A DNA stretch of 47,158 nt from Parachlorella kessleri (taxonomy: Eukaryota; Chlorophyta; Trebouxiophyceae; Chlorellales; Chlorellaceae): assembly GCA_001598975.1 (NCBI GenBank), contig BBXU01000538.1, positions 1 through 47,158 on the forward strand, read 5' to 3'. A program made the position numbers and the translations under genes. The stretch's first letter is position 1. Each line of letters opens with the position of its first letter. Shown in pieces: positions 11,096 to 22,051 of the stretch. The notes beneath the pieces are model-generated. The model saw only the letters and a list, made by a program, of their open reading frames with translations, did no database searches and was not told where the DNA came from.

Positions 11096-12270
11096 ATGGG
11101 GCTAGCACCGTCCAGGTCTCTCGGCCGGTCTGCTATTTGCTGCTCACCCTCGCTGGGAGGTTCGCGAAACCTGTGGGAGACTTCGCTGCGACGGTAAGGC
11201 ACTGTTGGATCGCTGTGTTGCGGAGTTGTGCAACCTGTTGCCACCTGGCGGCCCCAGCCTCAATAAAGGAGGGTTGGCTACTGTAAACACATAGCGATGC
11301 AGTGGTGATCTTGTTTGCAGCTGTGGGTTTGCTGCCGCGCACGCTCCCCCAAAGAGGGCAGCTGCGCCAGCCCTGCCAGCAAGACCAGGAGCGCCTGAAC
11401 CAAAACACCCCAACCATGCCTGCAATGCCTGGTGGGATGAACTGCATCAGCTGCGGGAGTTTAGTAGCGCTTCAGCAGCGCCTGCCTCGTGTGCACGCCC
11501 ACGAAAAGCGCGATGGCACCCCTGTCCTGCCGGCGGAGCGCGCACTGGGATGGTGGTGCAGAGAAGAGAAGCAGCGGTATGGGGCCTACAATGGGCTCAG
11601 CGCCCTGGAGCCCAGCCAGGTAAATGTGCTGGATGCAACACCAGGCTGGCGTTGGTATCGTCGGCAGGAGCACTGGAGAGAGCGGTGGCAGCAGGTCTTT
11701 GAGTTTGCACGGCAGCACGGGACCTTGCCGCGCATTGTAGGAAGCCAAGCGAGGCCGCTGTTACATGGTGAGGTCCTGCTGAGTGTTTGGTGCAAGAACC
11801 AGCGGCAGCGCTGGGCGGGTACCCACAGCAGCAACCACCACAGGCCTCTGACGGAATGGGAGGCAGCCAAGCTAGAGGACATCCCGTTCTGGCGGTGGGA
11901 CTACTGGGATGACCAGTGGGAGCAGCGCTTCCAGGAAGTTGCTGCGTTTGTGGCAGCGAGCGGCCGGCTTCCCCGGCGAGGGTGTAGCAAGGCTAGCCCG
12001 TTGCAGCGAGGCGAGCGCTGCCTTGGACTGTGGTGCGAGACCCAGCGGGAACGGAAAAAGGGGCGGGGCCTGCGTGCATTGCTCACCGAGCAGCAGGTGG
12101 CTCGGCTGGAGGGCATGCCACGTTGGTACTGGGAGGTAGGCGGTGCTAAGAGCGGCAATTCCAGCAAAGCGAGCTTTGGTAGCAGTGCCAGCCAAACAGA
12201 GCAATTGAGGCAGAACATGGGCGAAGGCCACGCAGCAGTGTGGCTCAGAAACCCTGCGTGCAGCGTGTGA
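11096..12270 (+). CDS. Helicase-associated (HA) domain repeat protein with a +1 frame disruption
   Basis: Exon 1 (11096-11193) and exon 2 (from 11321) join in phase. Three tandem HA-type repeats (Pfam Helicase-associated class) follow, each with an F......LPR block, then LG/LS.WC..QR, then L...Q/E...L...P.W.W: about 11430-11640, 11660-11890 and 11900-12135. They form tryptophan-rich helical bundles thought to bind nucleic acid. The N-terminus (MGLAPSRSLGRSAICC..., Ala/Pro/Arg-rich to residue about 60) resembles an organelle transit peptide. The spliced frame carries WWDELHQLREF, the start of repeat 1, up to 11462. The rest of repeat 1 (VALQQRLPR) is one base out of frame from 11464. Either a base was gained here or there is a sequencing error. 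An ATG at 11416 would give an uninterrupted frame but loses the start of repeat 1. A GTAGGC after RWYWE at 12136 may be a donor, so the last 40-odd residues are uncertain. Confidence 0.7.
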
Positions 12271-12407
12271 GGAGGCCCGGCTTCCACACTGGTGCTTTGC
12301 GTAGCTCCTGCACAACGAGAGGGATTGTGGAAGTGCTGTGCTGTCAGGTAAACCAGTTTTCCAGCCTACAGCGTCTGGGATCAGGTAGTAGTGATGGTTC
12401 GGCCGAT

Positions 12408-12412
12408 TGTAA
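12408..12412 (+). promoter_or_regulatory. Candidate poly(A) signal TGTAA
   Basis: It lies about 138 nt past the stop of the HA-repeat gene, in the sense orientation. Confidence 0.4.
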
Positions 12413-12530
12413 GAGGTGCACGATACAATTACGCCGGCCTTTGGCTGGTCGCAGGCTGGCTCTCCCGTCAGCTGCCATTTTGTTGAACTCCAGGCTGCCG
12501 CCATTGTGGGCTGTGGCACATTGTCTTTGG

Positions 12531-12559
12531 AAATGGTGGCAGGCAATGCGAACAGAGGA
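12531..12559 (+). repeat. Short dispersed repeat, copy 1
   Basis: AAATGGTGGCAGGCAATGCG followed by AACAGAGG is repeated in inverted orientation at 44800-44829 with one mismatch in the core. The match is too long to be chance in 47 kb, which suggests remnants of a mobile or dispersed element. Both copies lie in convergent 3' regions. Confidence 0.75.
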
Positions 12560-13194
12560 GAAAACGTATTGCCAGTGATTAGTGACAGGATTGAATCTCC
12601 TGGATGCCTACCACCAATACCACCTCTCCATACTATTCATTTTATGGTGACGGGGCTGCATTCCTAGAGGTGAAGGTTACTGCACAATGTGACTTCAATG
12701 CGAATGGTGGCAGGTATGCACGACAAGGTCGGGTAGCTGTAAGCTGGCTGGGCTCAATACAAGGGTGTGTTCTCCTGCGGGGTCCCTTCGCTCTTCAGCT
12801 GCTGGAGGTGAAAGGCATCACCAGCAGGCTGAAGCAGGGAGCAAAAGAGAGTAGGTTTTGGCCTTACTCAAGCTTTTTACCCGAGAAACTGTCGGGACAC
12901 TGTCAGCTTTTGTTCAGAGAAACTGCTGAACTGCCACGCCATGCTGTGGCAGCCAAATGACACTAGACAACCACTACCATTGATGCTAAATTCCTTGGTG
13001 ACCTGCTTGTTGCATGAAGTTTGTTCAGCCTTACGTTGCTGAGGGTTCCTTACCTTGCACAGGTTGAACAGATACGAAGGTTGGTCTGCAAGCAGGCCGA
13101 TAAGAGCCAGCCTTATGCATGTCATGGAACCACAACATGGGTAACAAACAAGGAATAGCCATGCATGGCCATGCATTTTTTTTTAAACAACGGG

Positions 13195-16100
13195 TCATCT
13201 CAGTTCTGGGCTGCCTGTGGAGGAAGAGCTCCTTCGGTAGCAGGAATAGTGCGCCAGCAGCCCCGAGGGGAAGGCCACAAATGCCGAGGTGCCGATGCGC
13301 TTGTAGCAGAGGCTGCAGCCGCGCTCGGGCGTCAGAAGGATGCTCCTGCACACAGGCATATGCGGGTAGGCATTGCCGTCATAAGGTATCCCCATTCCAA
13401 GCCAGCTCCGCCTCAATCTTCTGTTTTCTAACGAAAAGGCTGGATTGCCTGCACCTGCTGTACAGCAGCTATGCGTACCACACAAGCTGTACCGCAGCAT
13501 TCAAAATGGCAGTGAGTAATAACAGTGGCCAAAGCAGCAGCGCACTACTCCACACATGCCGCGCCCGCTCTCGGAGTGGCCTCAAGGTGGAATTCGCACA
13601 TTTCAGCCAAACCTCTCCTCAATTGACATTGCCTGCCAAATGTACACCGGGGGGGAGGGAAAGGGGGGGTTAACTGCAGTAACTGTAGTGACAGCAGCAG
13701 CGGCGGCAGGGCCCCACTCAGCAAGACCCCACTCACGCTTGCCGTGCCTGCGCCAGCTCCCACAGCAGCTGCAGGTGCTCACACCTCCGCAGGCTCCTCG
13801 CCAGCGCGGCGGCACGCCGCCGCTCCGCCGCGCCCCACAGCGCGCCCTCCAGGAACGGCAGCGCGCTGGGCAGGGGCAGCGGGCCGGGCAGCAGGCCCAG
13901 CGCCTTGAGCGGCGAGATGGCGTCGCGCTTGCGGGACAGCAGGCAGGCCACCTCCGCCCAGCGCTGGTCCTCGGGGGCCCGCTGCACTACCCGGTACTCG
14001 CCAGTGCCGGGGACGGGCTCCTCCAGTATGACCTGCGCCGGGGGTTGGTAACAACACCGTGCAAAGTAAGTCAACTGAGGGTAGTCCAGCGTACCCTGTT
14101 AAGGTGAGGCGTCTCCTGGTACATCCTAAGCAGTCGCGCTGGGGGGGTTGGGGGGGGGGAGGGGGGGCAGAGAACAGAGCTCAGCTGCCTACCTGCTGTT
14201 CGCACTACATGCAGCTGACAAGCATGTTACAGCTGCAGCGCCACTTCCCAAGGCAAGCCTTGAGGTGCTGCCATGTGCCAGGACAGCCACACAAACAGTG
14301 GGTAGGCTGATGCCAAAACACAGCAAATAGAGCCTCTCTGGCTTTTTATGGTTTGGCGGCCAGACTGGAGTGGGGGCCGCTGGGTGCTCCCTGCCTGACA
14401 GATCCCAAAACAACCCTTGAATTACCAGGCTCACCTGTATCAGTGACAGATATATGTCAAAGTCGCCATCATCCCCAGCGGCCCCACCGGCGCCACCGCT
14501 CCCATTGACGCCACCCCAGCCAGCCTGCTGCTGCCCAGCCTGCACCGCCGCAGAGACCGCCTGCTCCTGCTGCCACGGCGCCGGCCTGCCCCCCAACCCC
14601 GCGCCGCCAGCTGCTTCACGCCTGCTCCGGCCGCTGTCCCCGCTGCCGCCGCTGCTCACGCTGCTGCTCCGGCTCCCGGTCCCGCCGGCGCCCGCGCTGC
14701 CATGCACGCTGCCCAACAGCTGGCGGCGCCAACGGCCTAGGCGCCGTGAGGCCTGCTTTGCCTGGTAGGCCCGGTCGCAGTAGGCCTCTGCTAGCGGCAG
14801 GTTGTGCAGCTGGTGGACGTATATTCGCAGCGCCTCCAGATGCCTGCAAGGTTGTGGGCAGTACCACATGCATCAGCTGCGCCCTCCCCAGCAGGTAGTG
14901 CATCGCCGGGAGGCTTCAGCTGCTGCGCAGCAGAGTGCTAGTGGCGGCCCAGACACGAGCGGCCGCAAGCAGCGTGATCCCTCGCCCCCAGACTGACCCC
15001 ACTGAGAAACAGCGACCCAAAGGCTAGCTGCCGCTGACTGACTACACCCAGTGCTCAGCACCCTGCTGCTCTCACTCACCTGCCCAATCGTTCAAGGAGC
15101 ACCGCCCGGAGCTCCAGCAGGCGTGAAGAGGGCAGCACTCGCAGCAGGGCGCGGTAGTCTAGATATTGAGAGGACAAGATCTGCGGTTATGGAAGAGGGG
15201 ACACAGGGTACTGAATGACACCTGCCCAGCCGGCCGTGCCCGCAAGCCAGCTGACCGTCTTTTTGAAAGATCTAGCGCCTTCAGGGGACGGCTGCCGCTG
15301 CAAGGCAGGACTCTCCAGCACGCTCGGTGAACCCTAATGTGCACAGCCTGTGAAATGAGCTTGGCTCCGGAGAGGAGAACCCCGGAGCAACCGACCACCG
15401 CTCAAACACCAAACTTGGGGTCGCCTTTGAGGACAGCAAACCTTATCAGGCACAATTCCTGCCTGCCTGTCTGTCAGCCTGGGCACGGCGGGTGTGTCTC
15501 CCTTCACCCTCCTTACCAGGGCTTTCAGCTTCTTGTATTCTGGCAGCTGCTGGGACGGGTCCATTGCCGTCTGGGTGTCCTTTGCCGCTACTGTTGCAGC
15601 CTCAGTCTCAGAAACCCGGTCCCCCGCTGCCTCTGACGCCGGCACGGCCTCTGCCAGCTGTTCACCCGCTGCTTGACCGTTCTCCAGCGGCCGCTGCCGA
15701 TGTTCTGCCCCCTGCTGCCGCTGCTGCCCATGCTGGGACTCCTGCTGCTGCTGCTGCTGCTGGACTCCGACGATACGAAGCAGGTAGAGCACGGCCAGCT
15801 CGTGTTCGAAGCGGGACCGCTCCGCAGCACCGCTTGCGAGCGCAGCCTCCAGATATGTTGCTGCGGGGGGTGCACGCAGAGAGTCGCACTGTGCTTTGCA
15901 GGGGCGCAGCCCCTGGTTGGTTGATTGAGAAGGGGAAGGCACCCTCCTGCATCTTCGTGCTCCAATGCAGGAGTTCACTATGTATGCAATGCAGGATGAG
16001 TTCTGTATAGCACTTAAGCCGGCTTCCGCCCGTGTCAGGTGCACAGCATGACAGCTGGCAAACAAGGGCCAGCGCCCATAGTGCTGCTTCATGCAAGCCT

Positions 16101-19100
16101 TACCGGCCAATTGGGGCGCATATGAAGTGAGTATGGGCAGGACATCCGAAGGCGGCAGGGGTGGGTGCATGCTGGCAAACATCTCTAGCCCGGCATCTGG
16201 ATCCGCGACCAAGATCCACCTGCACAACAGCCAAAGGGTTCCACGGACTGCATGCCAACTCCAGGTCGGCACCAAGGGGATTCAGTGCAGGGTACCCCTT
16301 ATGACACCCGACGCCCTCTGGGCCAGGCAAAGCAAACTGGCAAGGTTCTTGAGCCAAGCTCCCCGACACGCCTTACCAACACTGGGCAGGGGCGCTGCAG
16401 GTTGCAGGAACGCCGCCCCCGGCAAGCACAAGCCCCGGGCCGGCCCTGGAGCCCCAGGGCTGACTTTGGCATGCTTTGGCATGCGCGTAGCGATGTGACA
16501 CACCAGTATGGGTGGCCAGCGCCTCAAACCAGGAGGCCCACGAGGCATCGCACTGCTCCCTGGTCCCCCCAGGCTTGATGGTCGTCAATACGTGCACTGC
16601 TACCTGCCACCCCAAGAGCCCTCGCCGCCCGCCCAGCACGCACTAGCTGTTGCCCCTGCCACTCACTTGGCGTGCGTTGTGATCAGCCCAAGGTCCCGGG
16701 TGGCGGGGGAGGACAGGTACCGCACCGCGGCCCACACCCCCGGCAGGCCGCGGAGCTCGGCGGCAGCGCCCTTGGGTGGGACACGGAGCTGGGAGGGGGA
16801 CTGGGAGAGGGTTTGCAGCAGGTCCAGGGCAGCCCCATGCCGGCCCTTCCCCTGCAGTTGAGTGTGGAGGGCAGATGTCATGCAAGGTTGATGTAGGCTG
16901 AAATTGAATTTTCTAACATGCAGTACGGGCTGAACAAAGAGATACACTTAGCAGGCTCAGCTTGCTAACTTGGGTGGCTTTAAAGGGAGGTGAAAAGTAA
17001 GGGGGCGCATCCAAAATGGGGCCGTGGCAGGGGACCGCCAGCAGGGACGGGAGTGCCACCCTGGCACCCTGTTCCATCCACTGGCAAGGCATGCAGAAAG
17101 CAGCCCGGCATGCTGCTTGACCCTGCCTGTCATCCCCTTGCCGTGAATCACCTGGTTGACTATCACCGGCTCAGCACAACCCAACCAGCAGCCTGTGGCC
17201 GGTGCCATGCCTCCAAGAGACTTCCTTATCTCGTCTCCATAAATAGCCACTTAAACAGCCTCGACTTGATGCTCACCTGGTAGAGTGCCACCAGCTCAGA
17301 GTACCTCCCAGCCTCTTTCAGCGCTGCCTCCCCCTCTTCCACATCCACACAGTTGGGCCGCTGGACGAACCTGCAACACGCAGGCAAGACCCTCATGTCG
17401 ATGGGGTGAAAGCTCCTGCAAAATCTGACTCCATACATAGCGGAGCACGAACTCACCTTTAATGCTTGGCTTTTGTGGTGTGTGTGTGCTTGGCGGAAGG
17501 TGCACCACACCCAGGGAATCCAGCTCCCCACAGCCTAAATAGGTGACTTTTCAACAGCACCAAAGAGCACGGTCATGCTACGAGGTGGTCCTCTTCACAA
17601 GCACTTGGCATTTGAGTGCCTACGACCGCGCAGGAAAATGCTGTGAGGGCAGACAAGCAGCATGGTTTCAGGGTGTCACCTCAGCAGCGCCCCACTGTCG
17701 GGCAGAGTCAGCAAAGCCTTCAGCACCGCTGTGTCGAGGAGGATTGCCAAGGCGCCGTCGCCACAGGACCCATCGCCCGGGCCCCTCTCCCACAGCAGCT
17801 GCCGAAGAGCCGCGTCAGCTGCATCAGCGCTGCCACCATGAGCCATGGTACTACCTATGGCAGTACCGGGCAGTACCGCACCCCTGCCGGCCGAGCCGCT
17901 GGCCCTCCCATCGCCGGGGCTCCTGCTGCAGCTGCTGCGGCTGTCCAGGCTGCTGCTGCTGCTGCTGCTGCGCCTGCTGCCCCCGCTCTCCCGGCTGCTG
18001 CTCCGGCTGCTGCGCCGCGACGACAGAGGTGTCCCTGCCCCCGCAGCCAACGACGTCTCTGCAGCAGGCGCCGCCTCCTGACCTCGACCCCTCATCGGTG
18101 ACAAGCCCTGCTGTGGGCCACGAGAATGGCTCTCTTGCCCTGCTGCTGCCTCCCCTGCTATGGGTGCTGGGCCTGTCTGGGATGTGCCGTTGGCGGCTGG
18201 GACTGGCGGCAAGCCAGACGCCAGGCGGCTGCGATAGCTGAGCAGGTAGGGGAGCACTGTGGAGACAGCTCGCTGGAATTCATCACCCGAGGGCTCTGGC
18301 ACAGAGGATGTTGGGGTGGCTACTGCATGGGCAGCCAGCAATATGGAATAGTTTGTACCCTGTAAGCACCTACATACTCGCTTCCTGCTTGGGTCAGAGA
18401 GATCTGAGCGAACGCAAGCAGGGGTGAATACCACTGCCATAGCCGCCTGTCCTCCATACAACCCTTTACCCATTGAGCATGAAGGCACCATCTAATCATG
18501 TACCGTCGAGCGTGGAGGCTGGGCTGTGTTCATGCTTTGACCCACCTCCCGCCGCCTCAGCTGCTGCCTGCAGAAGCCGCTGGGGGGCGAGCGAGGGGAA
18601 TAGCGCCAGGAGCTGAACGGGGCCTGCCAGCGTGCTCTGCCCGAAATGGGCCAGCGCCTCGTCGTACTCCCCTTTCCCAAACAGCTGCTGCCCGTACCGC
18701 AGGTGGATGTCGTCGCGCAGCTTGTCCCGGGCTGCAGCCTGCAGCGGGCAACGGGAGGCGTTGGCAGGCTAGACTGCTGTGCAATGCACTCGCCTGTGGC
18801 GCCCAGCGACAAGGCTGACGCTCGTCCACATGTGCAGCCTGAGAGCCGCCAATGCAACATCGTCCACGGCATGCGCCTGTGGGGTACTGCGTCATCGTCC
18901 TGGGACCAGAAAGTGGTCCGGAGCGTGCAAGTGGCGCATGCAACACGTCAGGATGGCTGCACAACCCATATGCGAGTCAGCAGCGTAGAAGTAGCTCAGA
19001 ACAACAGTGACACATGTGCAGTGTGATATCAGGCATCATCTGCCAGCCAGCCCATCATAGTGCCCACCCGCTTGTCGGGGATGAGTGCTGCAAGGTAGAG

Positions 19101-21629
19101 CGCTTCCTCGTACTCCTCTAGGTGCAACATTTCACCGGCCTGCAACAAATGTTGGGACAGGCCAGCCCTGCATGGTGACCCTTTCTGATGACATGTAATA
19201 ATGTCAATTCCTCTCACTATCTTGACCAGTTCCTTACCCTTAAGAGGTCAGCAGCCAAGGCCCCATGGCACATTGGCCGAGCCACCACCACCGCCAGGCA
19301 GCAACCAGGTTTGAAAGTGGACATGATCGCCAGGGACGCTGTACTTCCTCCACTTGCCTGCTCCTCTACGGTAGCTGGTACCAGACGGGCCACCAGTCCC
19401 AGCGCCTTGCACCCCACAAACACCGACCCATCAGCAGCCGGCGAGGGTGCCACCACATCCATGACTGCTGGCCCCGCAGGAACCGCCGCTGCCGACGAAG
19501 CAGCCCCACCGCCACCTCCCAGCAAGCTGCTAAGCAGCCCACCGACGGTGCTACCGCCGCCCGCGCCAGCGGTGCTGCCGTCGCTGCTGGCAGAATCTTC
19601 CAGATCCCCAGCCGCGGAAGCAGCAGAGGAAGCAGGGGCGCCACCGCCGCCAGCAGCAGCCGCGGCGGCAGCAGGGGCAGCAGAAGGGAGGCTGAGCCGC
19701 TGCAAGAGCTCAGATGAGGAGAGAGGCTGCAGCAAGCGGACCTCTAGAGGGGCGCCGGCGCCGCCTGCTGTGCCTGCCGTGCCTGCTGCGGTGGGCTCCA
19801 GGCCTGCCACAGCGTACGGGCCAGTGACTGTCACTACCCGAGGTGTCTGGCTCCATGCAACCCCGCCGCCCTTCCTCGACAGGCGGCCATCCAGGCCCAT
19901 CAGCACGCTTTGCATGTCGCGCGTGAGCAGCACCCCTGCCGTGCCTGCTGGGGTGCGTGGCGCAGCGCCTGGAACCTCCCCACCACCTCCTGCTCCAGCA
20001 GCTGGCTGGCCAGCGCCACTGCCACTCTCCGCGGCGTTTCTTTGTCTAGCCGAAGGGCCATTCGATGCCGTCCCTCCTGCTGCTCCCATGACTGCCGGCT
20101 CTGATGCCCTCTCATGCCCGGCTGTGGATGAGGTGGGTGCTCTGGCCACCTTTGCAGCCACCGCTGCGGCAGCTGATGCCAGGATTGGGCGGACTGCCGT
20201 GCAGCAGGTGTGAGGGGCCTTGGATGCAAATAGCTGCACTAGGGCACCGGTCATGACATCCACAGCCACGTACTCCTGCAATAGGCCAACCATAGAGACC
20301 CACTAAATAGACCTGCACTTATTCCTATTCATCGGATGACTGCATCCTACACCCAGTTGCTGACACATGCATCATTGGGATACCCGGTGCTCAAGCCCTG
20401 GCCCGATGGACACCTTGTTGAACCTACGACACCGGCATGCACAGACCCCTGCCATAGCAAGCTTTGCTGTTCACCTGCCGCAGGCCAACATAGGCGAAGT
20501 TGCCAGCTAGCTGCATGCTATGCACGCTGTCAGGCAGTCCGACTTCTCGCTGCTCCATAATCTCCAGTCCATCATACCTGCAGCGATGCCACATGCAATT
20601 ACATAAGGTTTGATGGGTGTCCCATGCTAACCAATAAAGTTGCATCCAGGGCCACGCATTATGCAACCGACATCGACTCGCAAGCCCAATGTACTAGGCA
20701 GTGGCGGGGCATTTGAGCGACTACTTCTCACTAACATATTAGCACCTTACAATGCAAACACAAAATGGAAAGGATGCCTTGCTGAGAGCAGTCAAAAAGA
20801 GGCCAGTTAGACTTGTACATAGGAAGGCACAAGGCTGCTTCCTGTGACCCTATCCTGCCCGTGAACATGTTAGATAACCTCACTTGCACGCTGGATGCTA
20901 CTCACTTGAACACCAGCAGCCGACGCTTGACCGCCACGCACAGCGTGCCAGTGGCATCGTCCCAAGAGAACAGGTTGGCCCCCTTGGTTCTCAGCGCTTG
21001 CGCCTTGAGACGGAGGCTTGGCAGCACATGGGCACTGACGCCTGCAGGCGTCAGGGTAGAGGCTAGGGGAGCTACTGTCAGGCCTCGGCTCACATTCTGC
21101 CCTTGGGCAAGATCACAAATGGTGAGCCAACAACAGCGGGAACGGCAGAGCATTCGAGCTGGCAGTATGGCGGCCCTGTCTGCATGGTCCTCTGCACCCA
21201 CCATCCTCCGTGAGGCTCAGTAGCATGGATTTGGAGTGGGCCACAGCCAGTTGCAACACGTGCCGCCGAGCGAAGCTGCGGATGGCGTCGCTGACGCGCC
21301 ACTGCGGCGGTTCCCCTGCGGAGGCCTTGTTGCGCACCAACAGCAGCGCCCCGTCTGACAGGCCTGCTGACAGCACACCATCCAGTCAGACCCATCAACT
21401 AAGGCTTGCACAACCTGTTCATACCAACCTCGTGCTTGGGCTGGAATAGACAGCCTGACCAGAGCTGTCACCTTTCGTCGTTATCCCTAGTCCCAGGGTG
21501 AGACTTGCCTGCCAGAAGATAGCCATCCCAGGCCTCCAGGCAGAGCAGTTTTCTCTCCTCCAGCACAGGCTCCACCCGAAAGGGCGTGATATGCTTGATC
21601 ACACCCCTCTCGGGTGGCCTGGCGGCCAT
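13195..21629 (-). CDS. VPS39: VPS39/Vam6, HOPS tethering complex subunit
   Basis: Sixteen exons join in phase to 1387 residues: 21509-21629, 21202-21363, 20906-21041, 20475-20577, 19238-20275, 19068-19139, 18546-18738, 17680-18322, 17277-17370, 16667-16851, 16104-16219, 15517-15860, 15080-15180, 14435-14843, 13737-14032 and 13195-13345. In eukaryotes VPS39 is part of the HOPS complex, which binds Rab7 and tethers late endosomes to the vacuole. The N-terminal beta-propeller (CNH) domain starts at LCLEAWDGYLLAG and includes ANLFSWDDATGTLCVAVKRR. Clathrin-repeat-like helices follow (EYEEALYLAALIPDK; AGRYSELVALY; ALRIYVHQLHNLPLAEAYCD). The end carries the family's CSLCYKRIGTSAF...HYSC signature with a C-x2-C pair. 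It is longer than the roughly 900-1000 residues usual in the family because of Ala/Gly/Ser/Gln-rich insertions, mainly in exons 5, 8, 12 and 14. Intron 1 uses a GC donor (GCAAGTC). Confidence 0.92.
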
Positions 21630-22051
21630 TCACCCTTCAGCACGCCAAGGTAAGTGATCTATTGCTGTCGAGGTGCAACTAGGGACAAAGTGTATCACGA
21701 GGCAGTGTTCCCAGTCATGGGCACGCCACTAGACCAGTGCCCGGGTAACGCATCAAATTGCATTGGGTCAATTTAATTTTTGCATAGTTAGCGAGCGCTG
21801 CTCCCTGCATCCGGTCCAAGAAGTGCCTGCTGGGTGCCAGGGTGGAATAGGGCTGTCAGGGCCACAAGACGCATTCTCGCCAGCTTCAGCTAGCATGTCG
21901 TAGAAGTAAGAGACCTGGGCGCAGGAGTTTTCAAAGGATGTGTTGGGAGTCTCTGTTGAAGGCGTAGAGTGTTTGCTTAGGGAACCCCTCGCCCCGCTTG
22001 CCTGGGCCGCACACTGATCTGGAAGCTTGTGCTAACTTCTGTCCCGCCAGG
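21630..22051. promoter_or_regulatory. Divergent promoter region between VPS39 and the alpha/beta hydrolase
   Basis: The start codons point away from each other across 422 bp, so both promoters and 5' UTRs lie here. An AT-rich stretch (about 21765-21795, ATTTAATTTTTGCATAG) stands out from the GC-rich background. No definite TATA box was assigned. Confidence 0.45.

Larger units (their letters stand above)
12271..13194. other. Convergent intergenic region
   Basis: It lies between the HA-repeat gene (+) and VPS39 (-) and should hold both 3' UTRs. It carries a TGTAA at 12408-12412 and a short dispersed repeat at 12531-12559. No convincing exon was found. Confidence 0.5.

Noticed and set aside
17935..18010. 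CTG/CAG tract as a free-standing microsatellite
   Set aside because: It lies inside VPS39 exon 8 and encodes a Ser-rich run on the minus strand, so it is coding low complexity.
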